From positions 33,044-82,664 of the forward strand of contig NZ_MTKN01000038.1 in NCBI RefSeq assembly GCF_001975825.1: a stretch of DNA of 49,621 nucleotides. The letters run 5' to 3'. This DNA comes from [Flexibacter] sp. ATCC 35208 (GTDB lineage: Bacteria > Bacteroidota > Bacteroidia > Chitinophagales > Chitinophagaceae). How positions within the stretch are numbered: the stretch's first letter is position 1; each line of letters opens with the position of its first letter. This document shows, piece after piece, positions 1 to 7,792 of this stretch. The position numbers and the translations under genes were made by a program. The notes beneath the pieces are model-generated. The model ran no database searches and had not been told where the DNA came from. It was given only the letters and a program-made list of their open reading frames with translations.

Positions 1-11
1 AATCAAATTTA

Positions 12-1025
12 ATGAACATGATAAAGGAACATACATTATTAAAGGAGACGATATCTAATTTCAGTAAGATAACTGGGGGGAAGATAAGACGAACTCTGCC
101 TGCTAATCCTTTTGCTGATGCCAATATTGAAATGACTCTGGGTAATCAAAGCCACTTTTTTTTTATCGAAACTAAAAATGAAATTCGTCAAACCCATATA
201 CCCGATATCATTGAGAAATTCAGTCGGGAGCAGAACAAATGGTTACTAGTGGCAAAATATATTCCTGGTCCGCAGAAGGAAAGATTAAAAGCTGCATCAA
301 TAAACTATCTTGAGGCAGCAGGTAATTGCTATATTAATGTCGAAAATTTATTCATCTATATAAACGATAAGGAAGTTACGCCCAGCAGGCAAACAGATAC
401 CAGCAAGTTATGGAGCGCTCCTGGATTGAAATATTTATCGATAATGTTATCACAGAGCATACATCTAAATGCTCCTTACAGACAAATTGCTAAGGCAGCG
501 GGAATCGCGTTAGGTAACATAGGACCGCTACAGGAAGAACTAAAACAGGAAGGTTATATACAGAGTTCTGATCAATCCCCCCAGTTATTGAATAAAGAAA
601 AATTGATCCAGCGATGGGTTGAATTATTTCATGTGGTATTAAAGCCTAAACTGACAAAAGGTAGATTCCGCTTTATGCGCGAGCAGCAACAAAAAAACTG
701 GAAAGATATACCGGTTAATGGTTTTAAGTGGGGAGGGGAACCCGGAGCAGATCTACTAGTAAATTATCTGGAGCCACAAACATTTGCAATTTATACATCT
801 AAGACAACAAATGAAATCGTAAAACAAATAAAAATAATTCCTGACCCGGAAGGGAACATAGAAGTATATGAACAATATTGGGATGAAGCTTTACTAAAAG
901 ATTACAGCATTCCTGAAGAGGTAGCCCTTCCAATCATTGTTTATGCTGAACTGATGGCAGGAACGGACAGCCGCAGTTGGGAAATAGCCGCACGTATCAA
1001 AAATAAATATTTATATGGAAAGTAA
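12..1025 (+). CDS. AbiEi-like antitoxin / transcriptional regulator of a type IV toxin-antitoxin pair
   Basis: A 337-residue protein. The N-terminal half resembles a restriction-endonuclease-like fold seen in one AbiEi subfamily: an acidic residue near D36/E40 is followed by a strand ending in E53-x-K55 (FFIETK), and AGNCYINV follows near residues 102-109. A winged-helix-like segment (about 140-190, PYRQIAKAAGIALGNIGPL) probably binds DNA, and a C-terminal domain follows. In AbiE systems this protein represses its own operon and neutralises the nucleotidyltransferase toxin. Its end overlaps the next gene by 11 bp, as expected for an antitoxin-toxin pair. The promoter lies at or beyond the left edge. 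A second ATG six bases downstream is an alternative start. Family assignment is by motif and context; whether the E-x-K site is catalytic is unknown. Confidence 0.72.
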   Translation: MNMIKEHTLLKETISNFSKITGGKIRRTLPANPFADANIEMTLGNQSHFFFIETKNEIRQTHIPDIIEKFSREQNKWLLVAKYIPGPQKERLKAASINYLEAAGNCYINVENLFIYINDKEVTPSRQTDTSKLWSAPGLKYLSIMLSQSIHLNAPYRQIAKAAGIALGNIGPLQEELKQEGYIQSSDQSPQLLNKEKLIQRWVELFHVVLKPKLTKGRFRFMREQQQKNWKDIPVNGFKWGGEPGADLLVNYLEPQTFAIYTSKTTNEIVKQIKIIPDPEGNIEVYEQYWDEALLKDYSIPEEVALPIIVYAELMAGTDSRSWEIAARIKNKYLYGK

Positions 1026-1809
1026 TATTATACTACCTGTCGTGCTGGAACTACTCACTAAAGCAGAAAAAATATTTAAACAATTTGGTGTTGAATTTTA
1101 TCTGGTGGGAGCTTTGGCAAGGGACATTCATTTATCGGCGAATCCCGCTTTCGCACCACAAAGGAAAACAAAAGATGTAGATATTGCCATATTAGTTTCA
1201 GATGAAGACCAATTTTATGCGATTAAAGAAGCAATGACTAATAGTGGAGACTTTTTACCCCATGAAACCGAAACTATTAAATTAATATTTAAGCATAGTA
1301 TTGAAATAGACCTTTTACCATTTGGTGACATTGAAAATGAATTAAGAGAAACACAGCTACATAAGCCCCGGCTATTTGTAATAGACGTACCTGGGTTTTC
1401 TGAAGCATATGTCGATATTGAAGAAGTTGAATTGGGAAATAACGTGAAGCTAAAAGTATGCTCTCTTGAAGCACTTGTTCTGCTTAAAATCATTGCCAAT
1501 GACAACAAACCAGAACGTACAAAAGACATTACTGATATAGAGCATATTATTTCTGTTTATTTTAACCTTCATGATGAAATAATATATCAGGAAAAAGCCG
1601 ATGTATTGGATCTTTACGACACAAATGACAATAATTATTTAAAATTAGTAAGCGCAAGAATAATAGGTCACTATATAGGTGATATATTGACCAATTCCTT
1701 TGCACTGCGGAACCATGTTATAGAAATTCTTCGAAAAAGAGCCACAATCCCGTATTATCATGAAATCGAAGATGGGATATTAGACTCCATGGGTATGTCG
1801 ATCAATTGA
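1015..1809 (+). CDS. AbiEii/AbiGii-type nucleotidyltransferase toxin
   Basis: A 264-residue MNT-fold nucleotidyltransferase. The signature is readable: GALARD at residues 32-37, metal-binding aspartates D54 and D56 in KTKDVDIAI, and a third aspartate near D99 in IEIDLLPFG. The later RTKDITDIEHI segment also fits AbiEii proteins. Characterised relatives transfer nucleotides to RNA, typically tRNA 3' ends, and block translation unless countered by the antitoxin; the target here is unknown. The start codon lies inside the end of the antitoxin gene, so the two are translationally coupled. The active site looks intact. The gene is visibly A/T-rich compared with the housekeeping genes further right, consistent with acquired defence or stabilisation DNA. 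Confidence 0.78.
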   Translation: MESNIILPVVLELLTKAEKIFKQFGVEFYLVGALARDIHLSANPAFAPQRKTKDVDIAILVSDEDQFYAIKEAMTNSGDFLPHETETIKLIFKHSIEIDLLPFGDIENELRETQLHKPRLFVIDVPGFSEAYVDIEEVELGNNVKLKVCSLEALVLLKIIANDNKPERTKDITDIEHIISVYFNLHDEIIYQEKADVLDLYDTNDNNYLKLVSARIIGHYIGDILTNSFALRNHVIEILRKRATIPYYHEIEDGILDSMGMSIN

Positions 1810-2138
1810 TAAAATGTAATAGAGGGAATCCAACTCTATACTTACCCATAAGCCCAAATCTGAAATTACTCAATTGCTGGAAGCATTTAAAATGAATAAA
1901 GCTCAATAATATTCAAAATAAAGCGCGAAAAATTAGTCTATTGAGCTTAAAGAACTATTAGCTTGAGCTTTAAAAGACAAGGTTTTTCCATAAAATACTC
2001 AACAGAATTTGCAAATCAGCCAGATAATAGTTCGACTTCCGTCCCCTTCCCCGTACAATAAAAAGGGAACATCCAATGATGGTCCCTTTTTTATTATTAT
2101 ATACATTATGCTTACCGAGCTTAAGCAACATTTCCGAA
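1810..2138. other. Intergenic gap between convergent genes
   Basis: No gene is supported here. A short open stretch ending with TAA near 1908 (reading ...EITQLLEAFKMNKAQ) looks protein-like but has no start and is only about 24 codons, so it may be a decayed gene end. The only clear element is the terminator at 2058-2095. Confidence 0.5.
2058..2095. terminator. Bidirectional intrinsic terminator
   Basis: An A-run, GGGA, a 10-base loop region and TCCC followed by a T-run form a short hairpin flanked by A and T tracts on both sides. It sits between the toxin gene (+) and the beta-helix gene (-), so it can stop both transcripts. Confidence 0.7.
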
Positions 2139-3716
2139 TTAAGCTTGCGTACCAACTACTGTGCCATCTGTATCAGATGTTGGTCTTCCATTTTTGATTC
2201 TTAATCTTCCATTTGCATCTACCCAAAAAAAGTAATTACCTAATATTAATTTCCCTTTATTATACCCCTGATCAGGAATACCAACATCCATATTTTCATT
2301 CAGTATAAATACATCCTTTTCAACACCAGCACCTGCGGATACATAAAAACGTTGCCCTAATTGATCAGAGTAACTCCCCCTGACATATTTGACACCTGCC
2401 CTATATGAAGCATTCACATCATTGACAGCGGTAAACCCACAATCAGAATAAGCAGTTCCCGCAATTGATCCGGAGGGAAGACCATAACCGATGGTACGAT
2501 GATTACCCAATGCAATAGTAGCTCCGGCAACATTGGCAATACCTGTCGCCGATCCAGAAAAAGTATTACCGAAGACCTGGGAAGATGAATCTGTTACCAG
2601 GCCTCCATTTAGGTTGATATAATAATTACTGGATACAATAATATTCTTGCCGGAGAAAGAGAATGCACTACCGGAAGTAACAGTCGCACCTGCCTGAACC
2701 TGATTCCCTACTATTGAGGCACCTGTCAAATTAACAGTTCCGCCTATGCCAATGAATCCATTTACACCCCGTGCAGCAATCCAGTTACCATGGACCACTA
2801 AGTTTTGCCCATTTGACTGAAAGATCCCATAAGTACTGCAAAAATCAAAGACATTGCCTATAAGGGAGATCTGCGTGCCTGCGAGAATATTGACAGCTGC
2901 ATCGGCAAACACAGTGATACATTCAGTAATCAGAATACCTTCAGACTTGTAACCCCCTGTAGGATGAGGAGTGGAGGAAAAATAAAATGCATTGTCACAA
3001 TAACCTAACATTGACTGTGAAATGGTATTATTTACACAATAAGAAAAACTGAAAATATTACCTGTGTATCCTGTAATATCATTATCCACCCGAATCATAC
3101 TAAAGTGACTTTCCTTCATATCGTAACAATCAAATACAATAGTAAAGGTACTGCCTGTCTGTATATTACGGAACTTGTGACGAATACCTGAAATTCTGAA
3201 GACAGTTGCTGTCGTAACCGATGCCTCTTTTTTAGAAACATTCAAGTCATGAATATCAGCTGTATTTATAATGTTAATGGCGACATCAGCATTCCCAATA
3301 CATACCAGCGAAGAGCCTTGTCCATCGATTGTTAATATCCTGTTGCCCAGTTCAATAGCAGAAATATAATATGTACCGGCAGGAAATACAATTGAGCCTG
3401 TTTGACTTACAGGAACTGCATTGATAGTACTCGAAATAGCAGCGGTGTCATCCTGGGGATTATTGGTATTTGTATATCCCCAGGCACCAAACCAACGAAC
3501 ATTTAATGGTACAGTGATAATCCTTTTCCACCTACCTGTACTTACACTGGTTACAGCTACAATAGTGCCTCCGTTGGCAGTTTCTGTGGAACTGCTATCC
3601 CAATAAAATTCACCACCTCCGTCATCGCCGGAATTATGATAGCCCCCAAGAGTGGCTTGCTCACCTGCCGTAGTGCCAGGAGTTGCGCTTAAAACAGCGA
3701 AAGTTTCAAAAAACAT
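2139..3716 (-). CDS. Right-handed beta-helix protein resembling a phage tailspike / pectate lyase superfamily
   Basis: A 525-residue protein with no signal peptide. It begins with a short glycine-rich module (residues 25-60, GGYHNSGDDGGGEFYWDS) and a WFGAWG turn, followed by DDTAAI near residue 90, the usual entry of pectate-lyase-superfamily beta-helices. From about 110 to 420 it shows repeated short strands with N/G turns (VVHGNWIAARG, IVGNQVQAG, IVSSNYYINLNGG), typical of a beta-solenoid. The last 30 residues (FFWVDANGRLRIKNG... DGTVVGTQ) resemble C-terminal segments of phage tail fibres. This suggests a polysaccharide-binding or depolymerising fibre of a phage remnant or contractile particle, but no other phage gene is nearby. 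No catalytic residues could be assigned. Confidence 0.6.
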   Translation of the reverse strand: MFFETFAVLSATPGTTAGEQATLGGYHNSGDDGGGEFYWDSSSTETANGGTIVAVTSVSTGRWKRIITVPLNVRWFGAWGYTNTNNPQDDTAAISSTINAVPVSQTGSIVFPAGTYYISAIELGNRILTIDGQGSSLVCIGNADVAINIINTADIHDLNVSKKEASVTTATVFRISGIRHKFRNIQTGSTFTIVFDCYDMKESHFSMIRVDNDITGYTGNIFSFSYCVNNTISQSMLGYCDNAFYFSSTPHPTGGYKSEGILITECITVFADAAVNILAGTQISLIGNVFDFCSTYGIFQSNGQNLVVHGNWIAARGVNGFIGIGGTVNLTGASIVGNQVQAGATVTSGSAFSFSGKNIIVSSNYYINLNGGLVTDSSSQVFGNTFSGSATGIANVAGATIALGNHRTIGYGLPSGSIAGTAYSDCGFTAVNDVNASYRAGVKYVRGSYSDQLGQRFYVSAGAGVEKDVFILNENMDVGIPDQGYNKGKLILGNYFFWVDANGRLRIKNGRPTSDTDGTVVGTQA

Positions 3717-3826
3717 TATAAATAATTTTAGTTAACAAAAATTTTATTGAAGGTAATGGGGGAGCACGTATTAGATTTGCGTAATAAAGTGAGGAGTTCA
3801 ATGGTTGGCACTGTACAAAGATGTAA

Positions 3827-4093
3827 ACGGCATCATTACGGTCACTGGAAAAAGACGGAGTAATAGTGCGAAAATTATACGCGGAAGTACCTCCACGCGT
3901 GGAATATGAGTTGACCGCCCTGGGTAATAGTCTTGTTCCCTATATAGAAAGTCTGGCAGATTGGGCTTTAAAAATAAAGAGACTATTACAAAACGCCGAA
4001 AGATGCACTCAAAGCATCCACAGCAAAACAAAAATTAAGTTAATAAGCCAGAAACCCGGTTTATCCTACTCATTTTACTGTTCCATTATTTAA
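3827..4093 (+). pseudogene. C-terminal remnant of an HxlR-family transcriptional regulator
   Basis: The frame open from 3827 (after an in-frame TAA at 3824-3826) reads SLRSLEKDGVIVRKLY, then AEVPPRVEYELTALG and NSLVPYIESLADWA. This is the recognition-helix-to-wing and C-terminal dimerisation part of HxlR winged-helix regulators. The N-terminal half, including the conserved Cys and first helices, is missing, so the gene is dead unless the GTG at 3866 starts a non-DNA-binding fragment. The tail after ADWA does not look conserved. Confidence 0.7.
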
Positions 4094-4317
4094 TTTGAAT
4101 TGAATACAACTACTTAGCTTTCAACCATAAATGTTCATCAAAAGAATAACCACCGATTTGTCCAACCCATTGTACACTCATTATAAAGCCTTGTAAATGA
4201 GGATTTCGGTTCTATTGTTATCTGTCATTTTATACATTTTTCATGATTAAAGCTTACATACCTTCTAAAAATCCCCCACCCAACAGTTCGACAGTTGTCC
4301 GCCCCGTTGTACGAAAG

Positions 4318-4353
4318 AAAACGGCAACGATACGAAAGTATTGTTGCCGTTTT
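4318..4353 (+). terminator. Orphan intrinsic terminator with GAAA tetraloop
   Basis: A 16-base stem beginning AAAACGGCAACGATAC has a GAAA loop, one G-T wobble and a T-run on the 3' side. It is a strong terminator but has no intact gene immediately upstream; it may once have ended the lost HxlR-region transcript. Confidence 0.65.
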
Positions 4354-4390
4354 TGTTTTGGGTGAGTTCTTGCGCCTGTTCGGCGATTTG

Positions 4391-4415
4391 GAGGAATTCA
4401 CTTGGTGAATTCCTC
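4391..4415. repeat. Perfect 11-bp inverted repeat with 3-base loop
   Basis: GAGGAATTCAC and its exact complement GTGAATTCCTC are separated by TTG. No T-run follows, so this is a palindrome rather than a clear terminator. Its role is unknown; it lies among gene remnants. Confidence 0.5.
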
Positions 4416-4447
4416 TCTTTCCTGAATATTCTATTTACGTATTTTAT

Positions 4448-4795
4448 TCAATGTTTTGCCGTTACATCAAAAATAGAAACCATATACGGAAAATCTAGTT
4501 TTGAAATTTGTATATGGAAAAGGTGATTATCATCTCTCTCTAAAGATATAGAGGCAGTTGAACTCTCATTAGTATGATAAAATAACGTCTCAAAAGGTAT
4601 AACGACAATTTCATTACGCCCCTTCTTCCCCTTTTCAGCTTTGATCTCACATAAGATAGAGAGACTATTTTATTTTCTGTAGTATCAACACTATTAAAAT
4701 AAATTTTATCTCCTGTATATTGACATCGCACTGTATCAATTATGTGATTGCCTTTGGTACAGATTAGTTTTATCCTGGCAATCTTTAAACTGACA
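4448..4795 (-). pseudogene. Frameshifted, 5'-truncated gene of unknown family
   Basis: Two frames on the minus strand join into a protein-like reading. The first half gives NHIIDTVRCQYTGDKIYFNS and VDTTENKIV; after a one-base shift near 4665-4680, in an AAAATAAAATA run, the second gives IKAEKGKKGRNEIVVIPFET, LFYHTNESSTASISLERDD and ends ...FPYMVSIFDVTAKH. The upstream end runs into the ADP-ribosylglycohydrolase remnant near 4795, so its 5' end is missing. I do not recognise the family. A similar protein-like tail (QWVGQIGGYSFDEHLWLKAK) lies on the same strand near 4110-4190 and may belong to the same or another lost gene. Confidence 0.45.
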
Positions 4796-5560
4796 GCTTA
4801 TAAAAAGGGCGATTATACAGATGATACACAGATGTCACTGGCCAATATGGAACTGCTACTCGCAAAGCAATCTTTTGATATTACAGCAGAGGAATTTGTA
4901 AGCGCCTGGCTGCATACATTCAAACGTGATCCTCACGTAGGATATTCAAGACACATGCAAAAACTATTAGCAGAGTGCGAAACTCCGGCAGAGTTTGTGA
5001 GCCAGCTTGCACCTTCCAGCAGAACTACCAGCGGTGCAGCAATGCGCGCAGGTGTTTTTGGAGTGATTGAAGATATTGAAGAAGTGAAACGACTGACACT
5101 GCTACAGGGCCGTATAACACATAATAACCTCGCAGGGACTACATCTGCATTGGCAGTAGCACTGTCTGTGCATTTTTTGCATCACGGAGGTACTCACCAG
5201 CAATTGGAGGCGTTTTTAACTGCGCAGTTAGGCGAAGGATGGGAACAAAATGGTATTGAAAATGATCCCGGAAATGCAATGATGATAGTGACACAAGCCC
5301 TCTCTGCATTGAAGAATGCAAAAACGATGGCAGATGTATTTTTGAATGTGGTAAACCAAATAGAAAATTCGGATACAGATACAGTGTGTGCAATAGCCGC
5401 AATTATTGCCTCCCGTTGTACTGTTCTCGACGATTATATGCCGGAAACATTGAAGAATGGATTGGAGAATGGAACATATGGAGCCGATTATCTTCGTAAG
5501 ATTGATATGCAGGTAGAAGCAATTTTTCCTCGGAAAATGCTCTATTATTGCCATCCGTAA
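4748..5560 (+). pseudogene. ADP-ribosylglycohydrolase family protein, 5'-truncated
   Basis: The family removes ADP-ribose from proteins or related substrates using two Mg ions. The metal motifs are present: GDYTDDTQMS near residues 21-30 and DTDTVCAIAAI near residue 212. The usual N-terminal helix with a GDALG-type motif is absent, and the about 17 residues before KKGDYTDD look unrelated, with only a TTG/GTG-type start. So the gene seems to have lost its true 5' end where the unknown minus-strand remnant begins. Roughly 45 residues are missing compared with usual family members. The rest is one open frame, so residual function cannot be excluded. Bases 5131-5547 recur almost exactly at 17612-18028. 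Confidence 0.75.
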
Positions 5561-5658
5561 AGCTGTTGAAGCTGGTACCCATAACCTGTTTTTACGGAGA
5601 TCCAGGGCGCACAGTTGATGCAGAAGTCAAAGACCTTACCATCGAATGGAAGTCATAA
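5560..5658 (+). other. Short protein-like remnant after the glycohydrolase
   Basis: In a second frame the sequence reads VPITCFYGDPGRTVDAEVKD and then LTIEWKS before TAA at 5656-5658. It looks like the C-terminal end of a real protein but has no start and I do not recognise it. It may be another piece of the local gene graveyard. Confidence 0.3.
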
Positions 5659-5781
5659 ATGTGAATTGAAAAATCATTTGGAATTTCAACTAAATGACTG
5701 AAAAACAAAACATTAACTTAGTTAATACACAATTATTTCCTTGCAAATCGAAAATTTAGCATTAAAACTGCAAGGATGATA

Positions 5782-6073
5782 ATGTGTAATGCACAGTCCG
5801 AAATACATCTGTTCCTGGAAGAATTTCCCGCAGTTGCTGTTTTAGGACCAAGACAAATCGGGAAAACAACATTAGCGGAAGAAATGCAACATCTTTTTCT
5901 TACGAACCCGTCTATCTCAACCTTGAACGTCCTTCTAACAAAGCAAAATTAAATGCCCCTGAAGCATACTTTGAATTATTCAAAGGGAAATTGATCATTC
6001 AAGACGAATTCCTGCAATTTGCTTATATACATAAGGAATCAAAGCCAAGGGCAAGGGTGGTTTTGAAAGGCCC
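5782..6073 (+). pseudogene. Remnant of an AAA (AAA_14/DUF4143-type) ATPase
   Basis: From the ATG at 5782 the frame reads LFLEEFPAVAVLGPRQ then IGKTTLAEEM, a Walker A motif with the flanking residues typical of the DUF4143-associated ATPases. A frameshift near 5890-5900 moves the reading to EPVYLNLERPSNKAKLNAPE and FELFKGKLIIQDEFLQF, which corresponds to the segment before and at Walker B in these proteins. Homology fades after about 6020, and the large C-terminal part is absent. The gene is inactive. Confidence 0.65.
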
Positions 6074-6166
6074 TTCAACCTGGGATCTATGATCATTGTC
6101 CAGGCAATGATCAATACTACCTGCTGTGACGCGGGAACCTGCTATGTAAAGAAACGCATTGGATGA
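6074..6166 (+). pseudogene. C-terminal scrap of a DUF2892-like small membrane protein
   Basis: This frame reads FNLGSMIIVQAMINTTCCDA followed by GTCYVKKRIG and a stop. It closely parallels the end of the intact gene at 19408-19599 (GAMFIIQALVNTTCCDSCNN), including the NTTCCD cysteine motif, also at nucleotide level (shared ATCAATACTACCTGCTGTGA with one change). The N-terminal half is missing. It is fused without spacing to the ATPase remnant. Confidence 0.6.
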
Positions 6167-6194
6167 TGCTATAAAATCGAAAATCCGGTAATAC

Positions 6195-6827
6195 TCAGTT
6201 AAACTCCTGTAATAATTTTATTTCATTACGGTACAATAATACCTTGCCATCATTTTCCAGTAGTTTAAGTAACCGGGATACAACCACTCTGGATGTGGCA
6301 AGTTCGTCCGCTATCTGATAATGGGAAGCTTTGATAACGTTTGAGCCAGAGAGCCGCTTCTTTTCTTTCAGGTAAGCAATCAGCCGTTCATCAAGCTTAA
6401 GGAATGCAATGCTTTCAATAGATTTTAAGAGTTCGGAAAACCGTTCGTTAAAGCTCCGCAGAATGTAATTTTTCCAGCTTGGATATTTGCAAAGCCATTC
6501 ATCCAGTTTATTATGCGGGATCGCAATGATCACCAGATCGCCTTCAGCAATAGCTTTAACCTCACTCTTCTTCTCTTCAAGGCAACAGCTGTAGGCCATT
6601 GAGCAAGTCTCACTACTGGATAGATAGTACAATAGTATTTCATTGCCGTTATCATTCCTTTTAAGGACCTTTAAGGATCCTTTGACAACAAGTGGCATCA
6701 TACGGATATATTTACCATAATCTATGATAATATCTCCATCTTTAAATGATCGCAGTTCACCAAACTCCTTAATCTCTTCCATTAAGGCAGGTTCAAATAC
6801 AAAATCTAAACGGGCTGACTCATTCAT
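6195..6827 (-). CDS. Crp/Fnr-family transcriptional regulator
   Basis: A 210-residue protein with an N-terminal cyclic-nucleotide-binding-like beta barrel (about 20-125), a long dimer helix and a C-terminal helix-turn-helix (HYQIADELATSRVVVSRLLKLL, near 168-188). The barrel lacks the classic cAMP-binding cassette and instead carries three cysteines in TCSMAYSCCLEEKK near residues 70-83, so it may sense a redox or metal signal rather than cAMP; this is inference. It lies 84 bp after the rhodanese gene on the same strand and could be the last gene of the efflux operon or have its own promoter; TAACTTTA just upstream of the start (6833-6840, minus strand) is one mismatch from the -7 consensus. 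It is the most likely local candidate to bind the GTAAC-N4-GTTAC palindromes. Confidence 0.85.
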   Translation of the reverse strand: MNESARLDFVFEPALMEEIKEFGELRSFKDGDIIIDYGKYIRMMPLVVKGSLKVLKRNDNGNEILLYYLSSSETCSMAYSCCLEEKKSEVKAIAEGDLVIIAIPHNKLDEWLCKYPSWKNYILRSFNERFSELLKSIESIAFLKLDERLIAYLKEKKRLSGSNVIKASHYQIADELATSRVVVSRLLKLLENDGKVLLYRNEIKLLQEFN

Positions 6828-6911
6828 ACACCTAAAGTTAACAGAAATGCGTTAATCCGGAACATTGTATTCTCTGAATAGTGCATCTGTTGAACTTTTC
6901 TACTGTGCTTA

Positions 6912-7226
6912 TTATGCCTGGCAATATTTAGCAACATTATTCCAGCTCCCGCCATTGATCACCTGGCTAAATCCATTCTTTTCCAGAATAGACTTAGCCT
7001 GACTGCTTCTGCCACCGCTTTGACAAAATACAACGATGCTTTTTTTATCCTTAAATCTGGAAAGCTGCGAAGCTATCTGATCCAGGGGTATATTTACCGA
7101 ACCCTTCACATGCCCATTGGCAAATTCTGCAGCAGTACGTACGTCCACTAAAAACGCACCATCTTTAATAATTTTCCCCAGATCAATTGCTGGAAAACCA
7201 CTAAATAATTGTTTGAAAAAATCCAT
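6912..7226 (-). CDS. Single-domain rhodanese-like sulfurtransferase
   Basis: A 104-residue cytoplasmic rhodanese domain, taking the ATG at 7226 (MDFFKQLF) because upstream residues in the frame look non-coding. Landmarks are FLVDVRTAAEF, GHVKGSVNIPL and the active-site loop FCQSGGRSS with Cys68 as the persulfide-bearing residue. Rhodaneses move sulfane sulfur between donors and acceptors. The neighbouring DUF2892-like membrane protein suggests a split version of the YgaP arrangement, in which a rhodanese is fused to two such membrane segments. It is the sixth gene of the likely efflux operon, 50 bp after the membrane protein. Confidence 0.85.
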   Translation of the reverse strand: MDFFKQLFSGFPAIDLGKIIKDGAFLVDVRTAAEFANGHVKGSVNIPLDQIASQLSRFKDKKSIVVFCQSGGRSSQAKSILEKNGFSQVINGGSWNNVAKYCQA

Positions 7227-7276
7227 AAAACCAGTTTTAATGAAAACACTTTTGTTATACCCGTTACATTCTACTA

Positions 7277-7465
7277 TTATTGGTTGTTGACACCCAGAGC
7301 TTTTAAAATCTTCTCCAGCGGGCAAAAGCCAGTGAATGCAGATTGTAATAAGTTGAGGCCTACGAAAACACCTAACCATAGCCAGTTGGTATTTAAAGTA
7401 TAAGCTAATGTTATACTTGTCAGGAAAAACGTGCCGGCAACTACACGGACTATTCTTTCTATCAT
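7277..7465 (-). CDS. DUF2892 / YgaP-like small inner-membrane protein
   Basis: A 62-residue protein with two hydrophobic segments (about 5-22 and 27-45) and the family features RIVRVVAGTF at the start and GFCPLEKILKALG at the end. The CP pair in GFCPL is characteristic of the family. In YgaP a similar module anchors a rhodanese at the membrane; here the rhodanese is encoded separately by the next gene. It follows the PII-like gene by 18 bp. A diverged relative is encoded at 19408. Confidence 0.82.
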   Translation of the reverse strand: MIERIVRVVAGTFFLTSITLAYTLNTNWLWLGVFVGLNLLQSAFTGFCPLEKILKALGVNNQ

Positions 7466-7483
7466 TTTTTAATAATTGTATAA

Positions 7484-7792
7484 TTAAACAGATCTTTCAA
7501 CGGGCAAAACGAATGCTCTAACCGGAAAGTTTTCTTTAAGATTTTTATTATAATCAACGATAAGCTTCATTCCATGATCAGCTCCGGCTTCGCTCGTAAA
7601 AGAGAAGATCATCATTGAATCAATATCTTCACCACCACTGGCAAACCAGTCATCCAGAAGATCAGGAGGTTTATCCTGTTTATGACCAACAATATCAACA
7701 GTGCTGAAAACATGAATATTGGCCTGATTAAATATTTTGGATATATCCCCCAGGTACTCTTTCAAAGAGGTTACTACAAATAATTTCATCAT
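7484..7792 (-). CDS. PII-like (DUF3240-type) small protein linked to an RND pump
   Basis: A 102-residue protein with alternating strands and helices (MKLFVVTSLKEYLGDISKIF, ...DSMMIFSFTSEAGADHGMKL) that fits a ferredoxin-like PII fold. Small PII-like proteins of the DUF3240 type are often encoded next to RND metal-efflux pumps and may tune them. Its ATG overlaps the stop of the RND gene in an ATGA arrangement, indicating translational coupling. The family assignment is tentative because no binding motif is conclusive. Confidence 0.55.
   Translation of the reverse strand: MMKLFVVTSLKEYLGDISKIFNQANIHVFSTVDIVGHKQDKPPDLLDDWFASGGEDIDSMMIFSFTSEAGADHGMKLIVDYNKNLKENFPVRAFVLPVERSV

Noticed and set aside
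4341..4526. 61-codon plus-strand frame between remnants
   Set aside because: It starts inside the terminator hairpin and overlaps the better minus-strand reading of the frameshifted gene.
5711..5726. Palindrome ATTAAC-TTA-GTTAAT as a possible third regulator site
   Set aside because: Half-sites and spacer differ from GTAAC-N4-GTTAC, and it precedes only a pseudogene.
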